A stretch of 64,000 nucleotides of DNA from Allorhizobium paknamense (GTDB lineage Bacteria; Pseudomonadota; Alphaproteobacteria; Rhizobiales; Rhizobiaceae), in NCBI RefSeq assembly GCF_030815125.1, contig NZ_JAUSWH010000001.1, positions 248,001-312,000 of the forward strand, in the 5' to 3' direction. Shown here in pieces: positions 46,540 through 55,698 of the stretch. The position numbers and the translations under genes are program-made. Position 1 is the first letter of the stretch, and each line of letters starts with the position of its first letter. The notes beneath the pieces were generated by a model, which was given only the letters and a program-made list of their open reading frames with translations, was not told the origin of the DNA and ran no database searches.

Positions 46540-47301
46540 ATGAAGAGCCTGTTTTCCCGCACCGCATTGATCGCGCTCCTCAGCGCGGGTCTCGGCTTTA
46601 CCTCCGCGGCGCATGCGCTGGACGCCAAGCAGAAACAGGAAATGGGCGAGTTCATCAAGGAATACCTGATCGCCCATCCGGAAATCATGCTGGACGTGCA
46701 GGACGCGCTGCAAAAGAAGCAGGAAGCAGCCCGGGCGGTCGCGGCTGAGCAGGCCGTCAAGACCGACAAGGACGCAATCTTCAACGCCAAGACGGATATC
46801 GCGCTCGGCAATCCCAAGGGCAATGTCACGATCGTTGAGTTTTTCGATTACAATTGCGGCTATTGTCGCCACGCCCTGTCGGATATGGACCAGATCCTGA
46901 AATCAGATCCGAATGTCCGCTTCGTGCTGAAGGAATTCCCCATCCTCGGGCCGGATTCCGTGGCGGCGCATCGTGTTTCGGCTGCGCTGAAGCAGCTTGC
47001 CCCGGAAAAATACGGGGAATTTCATCGTGAGCTTCTGGGCAGCGGTGGCCGCGCCACCGAAGCCAGCGCCATGGAGGTCGCCACCTCGCTTGGCCTGAAG
47101 GAAGCCGATCTGCGCAAGGCCATGGCCGACAACCCCAATGATGCGGCAGTGCAGCAAGCCTATCAGCTGGCGCAGAACCTCGGCATCAACGGTACGCCCG
47201 CCTATATTGTCGGAAATGAAGTGATTTCCGGTGCAGTGGGCGCCGACGAGCTGGAGCAGAAGCTGAAGAACCTTCGCAGCTGCGGCAAGTCAACCTGCTA
47301 G
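46540..47301 (+). CDS. DsbA/ScsC-family periplasmic thiol oxidoreductase
   Basis: The 253-residue protein starts MKSLFSRTALIALLSAGLGF with a signal peptide ending AHA. A helical N-domain (AKQKQEMGEFIKEYLIAHPEIMLDVQDAL) resembles the oligomerisation region of ScsC/DsbG-type disulfide isomerases. The thioredoxin fold has the active site CGYC in FFDYNCGYCRHA and the cis-Pro in NGTPAYIVG; another pair of Cys lies near the end (SCGKSTC). The ATG at 46540 has GGAAGG upstream. Likely forms or reshuffles disulfides in periplasmic proteins. Confidence 0.88.
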   Translation: MKSLFSRTALIALLSAGLGFTSAAHALDAKQKQEMGEFIKEYLIAHPEIMLDVQDALQKKQEAARAVAAEQAVKTDKDAIFNAKTDIALGNPKGNVTIVEFFDYNCGYCRHALSDMDQILKSDPNVRFVLKEFPILGPDSVAAHRVSAALKQLAPEKYGEFHRELLGSGGRATEASAMEVATSLGLKEADLRKAMADNPNDAAVQQAYQLAQNLGINGTPAYIVGNEVISGAVGADELEQKLKNLRSCGKSTC

Positions 47302-47353
47302 TTTTCCCAAATAGGATTGAACGATAAGCCTCTTTAGGAATAGGCATCGGGAT

Positions 47354-47380
47354 GAGGAAGACCCAAAAGGTCTTTTCCTC
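47354..47380 (+). terminator. Stem-loop after the dsbA-like gene
   Basis: GAGGAAGACC pairs with GGTCTTTTCCTC (bulged) about 50 bases after the stop, without a distinct U run. It is a weak terminator or a leader element for aroQ, which starts 49 bases later. Confidence 0.35.
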
Positions 47381-47429
47381 TCGTGCTGGCCGGTCTATAG
47401 GAGGCGGTTGAAACGCGACGGAACGGTAT

Positions 47430-47867
47430 ATGACCAGAACCATTTTCGTGCTGAACGGCCCCAACCTCAACATGCTGGGAAAGCGTGAGCCGGGGATTTA
47501 TGGCGGCAAGACCCTGAGCGACATCGAAGCCGAGTGCCGGCAATTCGCGGAAGCGCAGGGCGTAACCATCGATTTTCGCCAGAGCAATCACGAAGGCGAT
47601 CTGGTGGATTGGCTGCATGAAGCCTCCGACAAGGCGGTTGGCGTCGCCATCAATGCAGGCGCCTACACCCATACGTCGGTTGCCTTGCATGACGCTATCC
47701 GCGCCATTTCCGTTCCGGTGGTGGAACTGCACATTTCCAACGTCCACGCCCGCGAGGAATTCCGGCACAAGTCCATGATCGCTCCGGCGGTCAAGGGTGT
47801 CATCTGCGGCTTCGGACCTTACTCCTATATCCTGGCGCTGCAGGCGCTGGACAACCTCACCCGATAA
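47430..47867 (+). CDS. aroQ: 3-dehydroquinate dehydratase, type II
   Basis: Third step of the shikimate pathway, a dodecameric type II enzyme. The 145-residue protein shows the signatures [19 protein letters not shown] (catalytic Tyr and Arg), [31 protein letters not shown], and [17 protein letters not shown] with the catalytic His. It is 26 bases upstream of accB, an arrangement seen widely in alphaproteobacteria, so it is likely the first gene of aroQ-accB-accC-aat. Confidence 0.97.
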   Translation: MTRTIFVLNGPNLNMLGKREPGIYGGKTLSDIEAECRQFAEAQGVTIDFRQSNHEGDLVDWLHEASDKAVGVAINAGAYTHTSVALHDAIRAISVPVVELHISNVHAREEFRHKSMIAPAVKGVICGFGPYSYILALQALDNLTR

Positions 47868-47893
47868 AAGAAGAAACACAGGGACCTCTTTCC

Positions 47894-48373
47894 ATGGCAG
47901 ATAAGAAATCCGGCATCGACCAGGCGCTGATCCGCGAACTGGCGAATATCCTGAATGAAACCGATCTCAGCGAGATCGAGGTCGAGCAGGAAGATCTGCG
48001 TATCCGCGTTTCTCGCGCCGCGCCGCAGATCATCAGCGCACCGGTACAGACCTATGCACCGCAGGCCGTTGCCGCACCGGCTCCGGTTGCTGCTCCGGCA
48101 GCAGTTGCAGCCCCGGCGGCTCCCGCAGGCCGCGATCTTTCCAAGGCCGTCACCGCGCCCATGGTCGGCACGGTTTATCTGTCGCCGGCACCCGGCGCCC
48201 GTGCGTTCATCGAAGTCGGCGCCACGGTCAAGGAAGGTCAGACGCTGCTGATCATTGAAGCCATGAAGACCATGAACCAGATTCCTTCGCCGCGTTCGGG
48301 CAAGATCGTCGAAATCCTCGTGGATGACGCAAGCCCCGTGGAATACGGCGAACCGCTGGTCATCATCGAGTAA
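47894..48373 (+). CDS. accB: Biotin carboxyl carrier protein of acetyl-CoA carboxylase
   Basis: Carries the biotin that moves CO2 between biotin carboxylase and carboxyltransferase in malonyl-CoA synthesis. The 159-residue protein has an N-terminal domain ([28 protein letters not shown]), a Pro/Ala/Val-rich linker near residues 45-80, and a C-terminal biotinyl domain with the modified Lys in [11 protein letters not shown] and the thumb-type [10 protein letters not shown]. accC follows after four bases. Confidence 0.97.
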   Translation: MADKKSGIDQALIRELANILNETDLSEIEVEQEDLRIRVSRAAPQIISAPVQTYAPQAVAAPAPVAAPAAVAAPAAPAGRDLSKAVTAPMVGTVYLSPAPGARAFIEVGATVKEGQTLLIIEAMKTMNQIPSPRSGKIVEILVDDASPVEYGEPLVIIE

Positions 48374-48377
48374 GCGC

Positions 48378-49727
48378 ATGAGCACGATTTCGAAGATCCT
48401 CATAGCCAATCGCGGCGAGATCGCGCTGCGCGTCCTGCGCGCCTGCAAAGAGCTCGGCATCGCTTCCGTTGCCGTTCACTCCACCGCCGACGCCGACGCC
48501 ATGCATGTGCGGCTGGCGGATGAAAGCGTGTGCATCGGCCCCCCGCCCTCGCGCGAAAGCTATCTGAACATTCATCAGATCGTAGCCGCCTGCGAGATCA
48601 CCGGCGCGGATGCCGTTCACCCCGGCTATGGCTTCCTGTCGGAAAATGCCAAATTTGCCGAAATTCTCGAAGCCCACGGCATCACCTTCATCGGCCCGAC
48701 GGCGGAACATATCCGGCTGATGGGCGACAAGATCACCGCCAAGCAGACCGCCCAGGAACTCGGCATCCCCGTCGTTCCCGGCTCGGACGGCGAAGTGCGT
48801 CCCGAGACGGCCCTGGACATTGCCCGCAAGATCGGCTTCCCGGTGCTGATCAAGGCCACCGCCGGCGGCGGCGGACGCGGCATGAAGGTCGCCAAGACCG
48901 AAGACGACCTGATGGAAGCCTTCAACACCGCACGTACCGAGGCGGCTGCCGCCTTCGGCAACGACGCGGTGTATATGGAGAAATATCTCGAAAAGCCGCG
49001 CCATATCGAGGTGCAGGTTTTCGGTGACGGTGCAGGCAATGCCATCCATCTGGGGGAACGTGACTGCTCGCTGCAGCGCCGCCACCAGAAGGTTCTGGAA
49101 GAGGCCAATTCCCCGGCGCTCAATGTCGAACAGCGCATGAAGATCGGCCAGATCTGCGCCGACGCCATGAAGAAGCTGAAATATCGCGGCGCGGGCACCA
49201 TCGAGTTCCTCTATGAAAACGGCGAGTTCTATTTCATCGAAATGAACACCCGTCTGCAGGTGGAGCATCCGGTGACCGAAGCCATCACCGGCATCGATCT
49301 GGTGAACGAGCAGATCCGTGTCGCCTCCGGCGCCGGTCTGTCGGTCACCCAGGAAGAAGTGGTGTTCCATGGCCATGCCATCGAGTGCCGCATCAATGCC
49401 GAGGACCCGCGCACCTTCGCGCCCTCGCCGGGCAAGATCACCCATTTCCACGCTCCGGGCGGACTTGGCGTTCGCGTCGATTCCGGTGCCTATGCCGGCT
49501 ACAAGATCCCGCCCTATTACGATAGCTTGATCGGCAAGCTGATCGTGCATGGCCGGACGCGCGTGGAATGCATGATGCGCCTGCGCCGCGTGCTGGACGA
49601 ATTTGTCATCGACGGCATCAAGACCACCTTGCCGTTGTTTCAGGATCTGATTACCAATCCTGATATCGCCAATGGCGATTACGACATCCACTGGCTGGAG
49701 AAATATCTGGCTGGCAAACAGGATTGA
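48378..49727 (+). CDS. accC: Biotin carboxylase subunit of acetyl-CoA carboxylase
   Basis: ATP-dependent carboxylation of the biotin on AccB. The ATG at 48378 ([18 protein letters not shown]) yields 449 residues. The fold is shown by the N-terminal [11 protein letters not shown], the ATP-grasp loop [29 protein letters not shown], the catalytic region [27 protein letters not shown], and the C-domain with [12 protein letters not shown]. It overlaps nothing and is followed after six bases by aat. Confidence 0.97.
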   Translation: MSTISKILIANRGEIALRVLRACKELGIASVAVHSTADADAMHVRLADESVCIGPPPSRESYLNIHQIVAACEITGADAVHPGYGFLSENAKFAEILEAHGITFIGPTAEHIRLMGDKITAKQTAQELGIPVVPGSDGEVRPETALDIARKIGFPVLIKATAGGGGRGMKVAKTEDDLMEAFNTARTEAAAAFGNDAVYMEKYLEKPRHIEVQVFGDGAGNAIHLGERDCSLQRRHQKVLEEANSPALNVEQRMKIGQICADAMKKLKYRGAGTIEFLYENGEFYFIEMNTRLQVEHPVTEAITGIDLVNEQIRVASGAGLSVTQEEVVFHGHAIECRINAEDPRTFAPSPGKITHFHAPGGLGVRVDSGAYAGYKIPPYYDSLIGKLIVHGRTRVECMMRLRRVLDEFVIDGIKTTLPLFQDLITNPDIANGDYDIHWLEKYLAGKQD

Positions 49728-49733
49728 GGTTTC

Positions 49734-50378
49734 ATGGGACGGCGTCGCGGCAGGGATTCAGGCATTACACCGGAAATCCTGCTGCGCGCCTACTCCATCG
49801 GCCTCTTTCCCATGGCGGAAGCCGCCGATGATCCGGAACTCTTCTGGGTCGAGCCCGAAGTCCGCGGCATCATTCCCCTGGACGGATTTCATGTGTCCAA
49901 GAGCCTCGCCAAGGCCGTCCGGCAAAAAACCTTCGACATTCGCTTCGATACAGCCTTTGATCTGGTCATCGACAAATGCGCCGAACCGGCACCGGACCGG
50001 CCAAACACATGGATCAACCAGACGATTCGCGATCTCTATGGCGCGCTGTTTCGCATGGGCCACGCCCATTGCGTGGAAGCCTGGGAAAGCGGTGAACTCG
50101 TCGGCGGCCTTTACGGCGTTTCGCTGGGCGCCGCCTTCTTTGGGGAAAGCATGTTTTCCCGCCGCAGCAACGCCTCGAAAATCTGTCTCGTGCATCTGGT
50201 GGAGCGGTTGCGGCTGCAAGGCTTTACACTTCTCGACACGCAATTCACCACCGATCATCTGAAGACCCTGGGCGCGATCGACATTCCCAAGGCAGCCTAC
50301 AGCCTGATGCTGGAAAAGGCCGTTGCCGTGGATCACAGGCCGTTTCTGCTGCCAGGAGAAGCTGACGAACGGGCTTGA
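49734..50378 (+). CDS. aat: Leucyl/phenylalanyl-tRNA-protein transferase
   Basis: Attaches Leu or Phe to N-terminal Arg or Lys of proteins, marking them for ClpAP (the N-degron pathway). The 214-residue product has the GNAT-like fold with [41 protein letters not shown], the family signature [34 protein letters not shown] and [12 protein letters not shown]. It is the fourth gene of the aroQ cluster, six bases after accC. Confidence 0.96.
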   Translation: MGRRRGRDSGITPEILLRAYSIGLFPMAEAADDPELFWVEPEVRGIIPLDGFHVSKSLAKAVRQKTFDIRFDTAFDLVIDKCAEPAPDRPNTWINQTIRDLYGALFRMGHAHCVEAWESGELVGGLYGVSLGAAFFGESMFSRRSNASKICLVHLVERLRLQGFTLLDTQFTTDHLKTLGAIDIPKAAYSLMLEKAVAVDHRPFLLPGEADERA

Positions 50379-50411
50379 ACGATCAGGCGTTTACACCATA
50401 TCAATAGTGAT

Positions 50412-50465
50412 GCAGGACGACCTGCCCCCCAATCGGTCGAAATCTCGGGACGGCCCGGCAAGGGG
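50412..50465 (+). promoter_or_regulatory. Guanidine-II riboswitch (mini-ykkC) upstream of gdx
   Basis: Two short hairpins lie in tandem before the exporter gene: GCAGG-ACGA-CCTGC at 50412-50425 and CGGG-ACGG-CCCG at 50446-50457. Both have the ACGR loops that, in the guanidine-II class, pair with each other and bind guanidinium. The second hairpin is followed at once by the ribosome-binding site AAGGGG (50460-50465), 6 bases before the ATG, so ligand would be expected to free or hide that site and control translation. Only the hairpin pattern is seen; binding is inferred. Confidence 0.9.
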
Positions 50466-50471
50466 TTTGTC

Positions 50472-50783
50472 ATGTCCTGGATTTTTCTCTTTATCGCCGG
50501 TCTTCTTGAAATCATCTGGGCCATTGCCATGAAGCAATCCCACGGTTTTACCCGCGTCATCCCATCTGCGATCATGCTGACCGCCATGGCGGGCTCCTTC
50601 GGCCTGCTGGCGCTTGCCATGCGCACTCTGCCGCTTGGGACGGCCTATATGGTCTGGACGGGTATTGGCGCGCTCGGCGCCTTCGTGGCCGGGATCGTGT
50701 TCTTTTCAGACCAGCTTTCCGCCGCCCGCGTTTTGGCGGCCATGCTGATCTTCTCTGGCATGATCGTGATGAAGCTGTCGTAA
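50472..50783 (+). CDS. gdx: Guanidinium exporter, SMR family (SugE/Gdx)
   Basis: A 103-residue small multidrug resistance protein with four membrane helices. It has the SMR signature: the first helix SWIFLFIAGLLEIIWAIAMK with the essential Glu, then the GSFGLLALAMRTLPLGTAYMVWTGIGALG block typical of the SugE/Gdx branch, and AARVLAAMLIFSGMIVMKL. This branch exports guanidinium in exchange for protons. The riboswitch upstream, which senses guanidine, strongly supports this role over general drug efflux. Confidence 0.92.
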   Translation: MSWIFLFIAGLLEIIWAIAMKQSHGFTRVIPSAIMLTAMAGSFGLLALAMRTLPLGTAYMVWTGIGALGAFVAGIVFFSDQLSAARVLAAMLIFSGMIVMKLS

Positions 50784-50839
50784 CATCCGAAACCTTTCAG
50801 GGCGGAACATCAGTTCCCCCCTTCTCCCGAAACGAAAGG

Positions 50840-51262
50840 TTATTTGCCGCTCGGCTTCGGCACGTCGGAATTCTGTTTGCAGTCCTTCAGCCACACGTCG
50901 TAAATCGGGTGCTCCACCGCGTTGAGGGCGGGGCTGTCTGCAAACATCCAGCCGGAAAAGATGCGGCGAATCTTGCGATCGAGGGTGATTTCATCGATCT
51001 GGACGAAGGCATCCACATGCTGGGCTTCGCTGGAATCGCGGGAATAGCAGGCTTTCGGCGTCACCTGTAACGCGCCGAACTGCACGGTCTCATTGACATA
51101 GACGTCGAATTCGGTGATGCGGCCAGTAATTTTATCGAGCCCGGAAAACACGGCCACGGGATTGGCAATGCGCGCGGCCTGTGCCTCGGAAACACCAGCA
51201 ACCCACACCAGCGCCAGAGCGGCAGCGGATACCAGCCTGTGGCGCACCCGAAGATTCAGCAT
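50840..51262 (-). CDS. DUF2155 domain-containing secreted protein
   Basis: The ATG at 51262 gives 140 residues: MLNLRVRHRLVSAAALALVWVAGVSEAQA as signal peptide and a mature domain with the stretch VFSGLDKITGRITEFDVYVNETVQFGALQVTPKACYSR, which is the DUF2155 signature, and FSGWMFADSPALNAVEHPIYDVWLKDC; the two Cys could form a disulfide. Longer upstream frame to 51424 lacks support. In rhizobia it commonly lies between aat and the NDUFA12 gene, as here. Function unknown. Confidence 0.85.
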   Translation of the reverse strand: MLNLRVRHRLVSAAALALVWVAGVSEAQAARIANPVAVFSGLDKITGRITEFDVYVNETVQFGALQVTPKACYSRDSSEAQHVDAFVQIDEITLDRKIRRIFSGWMFADSPALNAVEHPIYDVWLKDCKQNSDVPKPSGK

Positions 51263-51448
51263 GGAAACATCATTCCCTGACCAGAGCACCGCCTTCAGCG
51301 ATCGCCACGAGAGCATCCAAGGCAAATGCGGACAATAAACGCGAAGCCCGGGCTGCCACCCGAAGACTTCAACAAAAGCAGGCCGGAAGGATGTCCCACC
51401 GGCCTTATCAGCTTTACGCAGCAATTATGGCCAAAGCCTGCAACGCCC

Positions 51449-51847
51449 TCAGTTTCCCGGGGTCCAGGCGTCGTAATCGCCGGTGACGCGCGGACGTTCA
51501 CCCGTGGCGGCCAGCGAACCCTGAGGGCGATAGGCCTGAGCCGAGCCGGTCAGATTGGCGTGATGCGGCTTTTCCCACTCACGCGGCTTGTAATTATCCT
51601 GGGTCGGCGGGGTATTGGTGCGATGATGCATCCAGCCATGCCAGCCCGGAGGAATGGCAGAGGCTTCCGCATAGCCCTTATACACCACCCAGCGGCGCGG
51701 AAGGCCGTAGCTGGACAGCGGACCCTCATAATAGACATTGCCGAATTCATCCTCACCGACGCGCTTGCCATGGCGCCAGGTGAAAAAACGGGTTCCAACG
51801 GTCTGGCCGCTCCACCAGGTGAAAATCTGCAACAGAAGCTGCTTCAT
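51449..51847 (-). CDS. NADH:ubiquinone oxidoreductase subunit, NDUFA12 family
   Basis: An accessory complex I subunit shared by alphaproteobacteria and mitochondria (human NDUFA12/B17.2). The 132-residue protein has the family's aromatic-rich core: TRFFTWRHGKRVGEDEFGNVYYEG, RRWVVYKGYAEASAIPPGWHGWMHHRTNTPP and KPREWEKPHHANLTGSAQAYRPQGSL. It is upstream of the DUF2155 gene in the same direction and is not linked here to the nuo genes. Confidence 0.93.
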   Translation of the reverse strand: MKQLLLQIFTWWSGQTVGTRFFTWRHGKRVGEDEFGNVYYEGPLSSYGLPRRWVVYKGYAEASAIPPGWHGWMHHRTNTPPTQDNYKPREWEKPHHANLTGSAQAYRPQGSLAATGERPRVTGDYDAWTPGN

Positions 51848-51948
51848 GTCTCGTCCTCGGCTCTGCCAGCCGCGCTGGCAGCTTTCATTCTGTTCCGCTT
51901 ATGACGCCTCACGGCGGGATTGTCCAGCAAAAGCGGGTGTGTTCACCG

Positions 51949-52410
51949 TCATTTCAGCTTGAATTTGAAGCCGAAATGGCTCTTGGCAAAACCTAGCCGC
52001 TCGTAGAAGCGATGCGCATCCACCCGTGCGGCATTGGACGTCAACTGCACCTGCCGCAGGCCTTCGCGTCGCGCCCGTTCCAGGCAGAATTCGATCATTT
52101 GGCCACCAATGCCCTGCCCCCGGCAATCGGCGCGGGTCTGCACGGCCTCAATGATCATCGAGGAGCCGCCGCGGCCTGTCATGGTGGTGGAGATCATGGT
52201 TTCAAAGGTCCCAACCACCTCGCCCGCGCGTTCCGCAACGTAAAGCGTTTGACAGTCTGAATCCGCTATCCGCCGGAACGCCTTGAAATACGACGGCAAA
52301 GCCTCGGCATCGGTCGTATCGCCATGGCCGCCCAGTGCGTCTGCAGCAAACAGCGCGACGATGGCGGGCACGTCCTTTTCTTCAGCTTCGCGGATGATGA
52401 CGGGCTGCAT
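51949..52410 (-). CDS. GNAT-family N-acetyltransferase
   Basis: A 153-residue GNAT protein. The acetyl-CoA binding motif A is visible in MIIEAVQTRADCRGQGIGGQMIEFCLERARREG (RxxGxG type), and motif B in NAARVDAHRFYERLGFAKSH. The substrate cannot be predicted; closest in style to small amino or aminoacyl acetyltransferases. It starts three bases after the stop of another GNAT gene, downstream of gatB, so the three are probably one transcript. Confidence 0.88.
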   Translation of the reverse strand: MQPVIIREAEEKDVPAIVALFAADALGGHGDTTDAEALPSYFKAFRRIADSDCQTLYVAERAGEVVGTFETMISTTMTGRGGSSMIIEAVQTRADCRGQGIGGQMIEFCLERARREGLRQVQLTSNAARVDAHRFYERLGFAKSHFGFKFKLK

Positions 52411-52413
52411 GGC

Positions 52414-52911
52414 TTACACCAACGGTTTTTCCATCACGAGCACGGGAATGCCATTGGCCTCCCCGCCGCAATTGTCGATCCGGTCCACCTCGACAAAGCC
52501 ATGGGCTGTGTAGAACGCGATGGCGCCACTGTTTTGCGGCTCCACCTCCAGCCGCATGACCTCGGCATCGGGGAAACATGTTTCCAGTTCCGCGAACAGA
52601 TCGCGGCCAATGCCCTGCCGCTGAAAGGAAGGATGCACATAAAGCTGGTGCAGCATGGCGGTCTTGGCCATGTTCGGCGCCATGGCCGCAAAGGCCATGC
52701 CGCCGATCTGGCGGCCATCATCGGCCACCAGAAATTCGCCGTCCCGCCGTTCAAGCCGTGCCTTAAGCGCAGCAGGCGAATGCCACTGGCTGGTGATCTG
52801 TTCTACCTTCACCGCGCCATAGATCGCGTCATAGGTCGCGTGCCAGGTTTCGCAGAGAAGCCTGCGCACCTTTTCCAGATCGCCTTCGGTGGCGGTGCGG
52901 ACGAAAAACAC
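52414..52911 (-). CDS. GNAT-family N-acetyltransferase
   Basis: A 165-residue GNAT. N-terminal region VRTATEGDLEKVRRLLCETWHATYDAIYG and motif A in MLHQLYVHPSFQRQGIGRDLFAELETCFP, motif B in NSGAIAFYTAHGFVEVDR. The acceptor is unknown. It begins three bases after gatB, and ends three bases before the next GNAT, suggesting translational coupling in gatB-GNAT-GNAT. Confidence 0.88.
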   Translation of the reverse strand: MFFVRTATEGDLEKVRRLLCETWHATYDAIYGAVKVEQITSQWHSPAALKARLERRDGEFLVADDGRQIGGMAFAAMAPNMAKTAMLHQLYVHPSFQRQGIGRDLFAELETCFPDAEVMRLEVEPQNSGAIAFYTAHGFVEVDRIDNCGGEANGIPVLVMEKPLV

Positions 52912-52914
52912 GTC

Positions 52915-54420
52915 CTATTCCTCTTCAATGCCGAGCTTGGCCTTGACCAGCGCCTGCACGGCCTGCGGATTGGCCTTGCCGCCGGTGGCCTTCATGACCT
53001 GGCCGACAAACCAGCCTGCAAGCGTCGGCTTGGCCTTGACCTTGGCGACCTGATCCGGATTGGCGGCGATGATGTCATCCACAGCCTTTTCGATGGCGCC
53101 GGTATCCGTCACCTGCTTCATGCCGCGGCTTTCGACCAGTTCAGCCGGATCGCCGCCTTCGTTCCAGACGATTTCGAAGAGATCCTTGGCGATCTTGCCG
53201 GAAATCGTGCCGTCCTTGATGAGATCGATAATCCCGCCGAGCTGGGCAGGGGAAACCGGAGTCTCTTCAATGGCTTTGCCCGCTTTGTTCAAGGCGCCCA
53301 GCAAGTCGTTGATCACCCAGTTGGCAGCCATCTTGCCGTCGCGGCCTTCGGCCACGGCCTCGAAATAATCGGCAATCGCCTTTTCGGAAACGAGAACCGA
53401 GGCATCATAGACCGAAAGCCCAAGCTCGGCCACGAAACGGGCCTTCTTGTCATCCGGCAGTTCCGGCAGGTGCGCCTTCAGTTCGGCCACGAAGGCGTCG
53501 TCGAATTCCAGCGGCAGCAGATCCGGGTCGGGGAAGTAGCGGTAATCATGCGCATCTTCCTTGGAGCGCATGGAGCGGGTCTCACCCTTGCCGGGATCGA
53601 ACAGGCGCGTTTCCTGATCGATCACGCCGCCGTCTTCCAGGATGGCAATCTGACGGCGGGCCTCATATTCGATGGCCTGGCCAATAAAGCGGATGGAGTT
53701 GACGTTCTTGATCTCGCAGCGCGTGCCGAAAGCCTCGCCCGGACGGCGCACGGAAACGTTGACGTCGGCGCGCATCGACCCTTCATCCATATTGCCGTCG
53801 CAGGTGCCGAGATAGCGCACGATGGAGCGCAGCTTGGTCATATAGGCCTTGGCTTCGTCGGAAGAGCGCATGTCCGGCTTGGACACGATTTCCATCAGCG
53901 CCACGCCGGACCGGTTCAGGTCCACATAGGACATGGTGGGATGCTGGTCGTGCATGGACTTGCCGGCATCCTGCTCCAGATGCAGACGCTCGATGCCGAT
54001 TTCGATATCCTCGAAATTGCCCTGGCGGTCAGGCCCCAGCGAGATGACGATCTTGCCTTCGCCGACGATCGGGTCCTTGAACTGCGAAATCTGGTAGCCC
54101 TGCGGCAGATCGGGATAGAAATAGTTCTTGCGGTCGAAGATCGAACGGTTGTTGATCTTTGCCTTGAGGCCGAGACCGGTGCGCACGGCCTGGCGCACGC
54201 ATTCCTCGTTGATCACCGGCAGCATGCCCGGCATGGCGGCATCCACCAGCGAAACGTTGGAATTCGGCGCATTGCCGAACACGGTTGAGGCGCCGGAAAA
54301 CAGCTTGGACTGGCTCAACACCTGCGCGTGAACCTCCATGCCGATGATGACTTCCCAGTCGCCGGTGGCGCCGGGAATCAGGCGTTTCGGGTCGGGCGTG
54401 CGCGTATCGACAAGGGTCAT
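52915..54420 (-). CDS. gatB: Asp-tRNA(Asn)/Glu-tRNA(Gln) amidotransferase subunit B
   Basis: GatB binds tRNA and activates the mischarged Glu or Asp for amidation in the GatCAB complex. The ATG at 54420 ([35 protein letters not shown]) gives 501 residues; the frame extends 127 codons upstream without support. Diagnostic blocks are [50 protein letters not shown] and [11 protein letters not shown], followed by the helical and YqeY-type tail domains. It lies away from gatC-gatA, separated by a plus-strand glycosyltransferase cassette. Confidence 0.96.
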   Translation of the reverse strand: MTLVDTRTPDPKRLIPGATGDWEVIIGMEVHAQVLSQSKLFSGASTVFGNAPNSNVSLVDAAMPGMLPVINEECVRQAVRTGLGLKAKINNRSIFDRKNYFYPDLPQGYQISQFKDPIVGEGKIVISLGPDRQGNFEDIEIGIERLHLEQDAGKSMHDQHPTMSYVDLNRSGVALMEIVSKPDMRSSDEAKAYMTKLRSIVRYLGTCDGNMDEGSMRADVNVSVRRPGEAFGTRCEIKNVNSIRFIGQAIEYEARRQIAILEDGGVIDQETRLFDPGKGETRSMRSKEDAHDYRYFPDPDLLPLEFDDAFVAELKAHLPELPDDKKARFVAELGLSVYDASVLVSEKAIADYFEAVAEGRDGKMAANWVINDLLGALNKAGKAIEETPVSPAQLGGIIDLIKDGTISGKIAKDLFEIVWNEGGDPAELVESRGMKQVTDTGAIEKAVDDIIAANPDQVAKVKAKPTLAGWFVGQVMKATGGKANPQAVQALVKAKLGIEEE

Positions 54421-54625
54421 GACATGCTCTTCTATCGGAATGGTATTGGCCTTCCCGGTTAGAGCAATTGGCCCCGAGGTGCAAGACTTCGGCGCAACCA
54501 CCGGCTCCGATCGCAGCATTCGCCGTGGATTGGTCCGCGTAAATGCGCCACAAACCCCGCAATTCTGGTGACGAGGCACGGAAAACAGGTTAAGGAGCCC
54601 GCGATATTCACCCTTTGGAACCCCC

Positions 54626-55369
54626 ATGCCCGCTGACACGACCCCGCGCTTTTCCATCGTCGTTCCCATGAAGAACGAGGCGGACAATATCGATCTGTTG
54701 ATTTCCGAGATCGGCACCGCCTGCGAGGGGTTCGATTTCGAGGCGATCTTCATCGATGACGGCTCGACGGATGCCACGCGGACCAAGCTGGAACAGGCCA
54801 TGGCGCGGCTGCCCTGGGTCCGGGCGCTGCATCATCCCGCCTCCGGCGGACAATCGGCCGCTGTCCATTCCGGCGTGAAGGCTGCCCGCGCGACCGTCAT
54901 CTGCACCATGGATGGCGACGGCCAGAACCCGCCTGCCGAAATTCCGCGCCTCGTTGCGCCGCTGATCGCGCCGGACTGTCCCGCCACGCTTGGCCTGGTT
55001 GCGGGCCAGCGCGTCAAGCGGCAGGATACGCTCTCGAAGCGGCTCGCTTCCAAGGCCGCCAACGCCATTCGCCAGAGCCTGCTGAACGACGGCACTCGCG
55101 ACACCGGCTGCGGGCTAAAGGCTTTCCGCCGCGATGCCTTTCTGGAACTCCCCTTCTTCAACCACATGCACCGCTATCTACCGGCACTTTTCACCGCCCA
55201 TGGCTGGGCCGTGGCGCATGTGGATGTCAGCCATCGGCATCGCCATGCCGGCACCTCCAACTACAACAACCTGCAACGGGGCCTTGTCGGCATTTACGAT
55301 CTGATCGGCGTGGTATGGCTGATCAAACGCCGCAAGCGCGTGCGCCCGCAGGAAATCGGGAAAGCCTGA
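54626..55369 (+). CDS. GT2 glycosyltransferase, polyprenyl-phosphate sugar synthase-like
   Basis: A 247-residue GT-A enzyme. Motifs: [33 protein letters not shown] (DDGS), [13 protein letters not shown] (DxDG) and the C-terminal [11 protein letters not shown] near residue 210. It has no obvious membrane helix in the first 230 residues. The type matches dolichyl-phosphate sugar synthases and rhizobial RgtE/ArnC-like enzymes that load a sugar on a polyprenyl phosphate. It is the first of three coupled genes; donor and lipid carrier are inferred. Confidence 0.85.
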   Translation: MPADTTPRFSIVVPMKNEADNIDLLISEIGTACEGFDFEAIFIDDGSTDATRTKLEQAMARLPWVRALHHPASGGQSAAVHSGVKAARATVICTMDGDGQNPPAEIPRLVAPLIAPDCPATLGLVAGQRVKRQDTLSKRLASKAANAIRQSLLNDGTRDTGCGLKAFRRDAFLELPFFNHMHRYLPALFTAHGWAVAHVDVSHRHRHAGTSNYNNLQRGLVGIYDLIGVVWLIKRRKRVRPQEIGKA

Positions 55370-55692
55370 TGAGCGACCTTCTCGCCTATTTCAAAATCCA
55401 CTCCACCAGCGATCTCGTCTGGCTCGGCCTCGGTGTGATCGCGCAGCTGATGTTTTCGCTGCGCTTCATCATTCAGTGGCTGGTATCGGAAAAGGCCAAG
55501 CGCTCCGTCATGCCCACGGCCTTCTGGTGGTTTTCGCTGATCGGTGGCGTCATGCTGCTGGCCTATGGCGTCCATCGCGGCGAGCCGATCATCATTCTCG
55601 GCCAGGGGCTTGGCATCATTGTCTATATCCGCAACCTGATGCTGGTGCATCAGGGCCGCAAGACCGATCTGCCGACCGAACGGGAAAGCTGA
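55369..55692 (+). CDS. Lipid A synthase N-terminal domain-like membrane protein
   Basis: A 107-residue integral membrane protein with about three helices (DLVWLGLGVIAQLMFSLRFIIQWL, AFWWFSLIGGVMLLAYGV, IIILGQGLGIIVYIRNLMLV). The FSLRFIIQWLVSEK and WWFSLIGG blocks match the LAB_N domain that in some bacteria fuses to lipid-A disaccharide synthase. Its ATG overlaps the GT2 stop (TGATG), so translation is coupled. Free-standing LAB_N proteins next to GT2 enzymes probably assist polyprenyl-linked sugar transfer. Confidence 0.85.
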   Translation: MSDLLAYFKIHSTSDLVWLGLGVIAQLMFSLRFIIQWLVSEKAKRSVMPTAFWWFSLIGGVMLLAYGVHRGEPIIILGQGLGIIVYIRNLMLVHQGRKTDLPTERES

Positions 55693-55698
55693 GACGCC

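Noticed and set aside
46357..46872. 172-codon upstream extension of the aminotransferase
   Set aside because: It is antisense to the dsbA-like gene and lacks homology; the conserved domain begins right after GTG 46356.
54421..54801. 127-codon N-terminal extension of gatB
   Set aside because: No domain, crosses into the upstream region of the divergent GT2 gene, and the ATG at 54420 starts the conserved protein with a ribosome-binding site.
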